Part shown: in pieces, positions 63,768 to 64,000 of the stretch
Numbering within the stretch: position 1 is the stretch's first letter
How the letters are laid out: the number at the start of each line of letters is the position of its first letter
Source of the DNA: Leptidea sinapis
Taxonomy: Eukaryota; Arthropoda; Insecta; Lepidoptera; Pieridae
Assembly: GCF_905404315.1 (NCBI RefSeq)
Contig: NC_066269.1
Location: 11,850,501 to 11,914,500 of the forward strand
Length of the DNA: 64,000 bases
Reading direction: 5' to 3'
Made by a program: the position numbers and the translations under genes
Notes under the pieces: model-generated
The model's input: only the letters and a program-made list of their open reading frames with translations
Told to the model about the DNA's origin: nothing
Database searches by the model: none

Positions 63768-64000
63768 AGGGTGTCCCGTAATCAGTGGACCAACGGGATA
63801 CCCGTGATAGGGGTGGTCATCATCTCTCGAAAACACCAAATTTTACTGTTCTAGGGCCAGTAGTTCAAAAGATATGATTTTTTAAGCATTATTTTGAAAA
63901 TTCTACCCTTATCAACACAAAAGTTGAAAAAAAATATTTTTTATTTTTATTTTGCCCTGTTTCTTAACTTAAGGTGGCTGAGGAAACATGTGTCTTCACA
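63768..64000. mobile_element. Terminus of a DNA transposon, cut by window end
   Basis: After 'ctata' the sequence 'cagggtgtcccgtaatcagt' resembles the CAGGxTGTCCC terminus of the element at 25700. It may be the end of a Tc1/mariner-type element or of another class that shares the motif. The other end lies outside. Confidence 0.4.

Noticed and set aside
1..64000. CRISPR array, prophage or bacterial operon
   Set aside because: No spaced direct repeats of suitable type and no bacterial genes; intron-containing gene and LINE/SINE content show an animal nuclear genome.
1..64000. LTR retrotransposon or integrated virus
   Set aside because: No long terminal direct repeats, no gag/protease/integrase or viral capsid motifs were seen; all reverse transcriptases are of the non-LTR type.

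Overview
This is a stretch of animal nuclear DNA, almost certainly from a moth or butterfly (Lepidoptera). The evidence is the AT-rich background, short exons in long introns, and a repeat content typical of lepidopteran genomes: jockey-like and CR1/Daphne-like LINEs, RTE tails, tRNA-derived SINEs, short non-autonomous Helitrons ending in CTAG, and Tc1/mariner and pogo remnants. I cannot name the species. No rRNA gene, functional tRNA gene, CRISPR array or bacterial-type operon is visible.

Only one host gene can be supported. It is a fatty acyl-CoA reductase (FAR, possibly waterproof-like) on the + strand. Eight exons lie between 40651 and 63165 with clean AG/GT junctions and compatible phases. 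They encode about 376 residues, including the NAD(P)H-binding glycine motif (TGGTGFVG) and the YxxxK active site (YTFTK). The C-terminal sterile domain and the stop lie beyond the right edge. The first coding exon starts at a splice acceptor, so at least one noncoding 5' exon must lie upstream and is not identified with confidence.

Left part (1-40 kb): no supported host gene, a deep layer of mobile elements. Main items: a decayed jockey-like LINE (1.6-4.1 kb); a broken pogo-like DNA transposon with a PHD-like finger (5.0-6.7 kb); tRNA-derived SINEs; about a dozen non-autonomous Helitrons with a co-varying terminal hairpin; three copies of a MITE with 8-9 bp target duplications that carries the start of a THAP domain (a P-element-like relic); a second jockey-like LINE nested in an older repeat (28.2-31.0 kb); and a young CR1/Daphne-like LINE with an intact 954-codon endonuclease/reverse transcriptase frame (35.5-39.1 kb).

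Right part (40-64 kb): the FAR introns are filled with elements. Most introns have a SINE or LINE fragment beginning about 10-60 bp after the 5' splice site. Intron 2 holds a nearly complete Tc1-like transposon with a deleted catalytic region. Intron 5 holds a 2.6 kb LINE (one-base frameshift) nested in a SINE. The window ends inside the intron after exon 8, in the terminus of another DNA transposon.

The most unusual observations are the THAP-bearing P-like MITE, the compensatory hairpin changes in the Helitron ends, hammerhead-ribozyme-like motifs inside Penelope-like repeats, several perfect palindromes, and the placement of transposons against FAR splice donors. All calls were made by reading the sequence; no database search was run.
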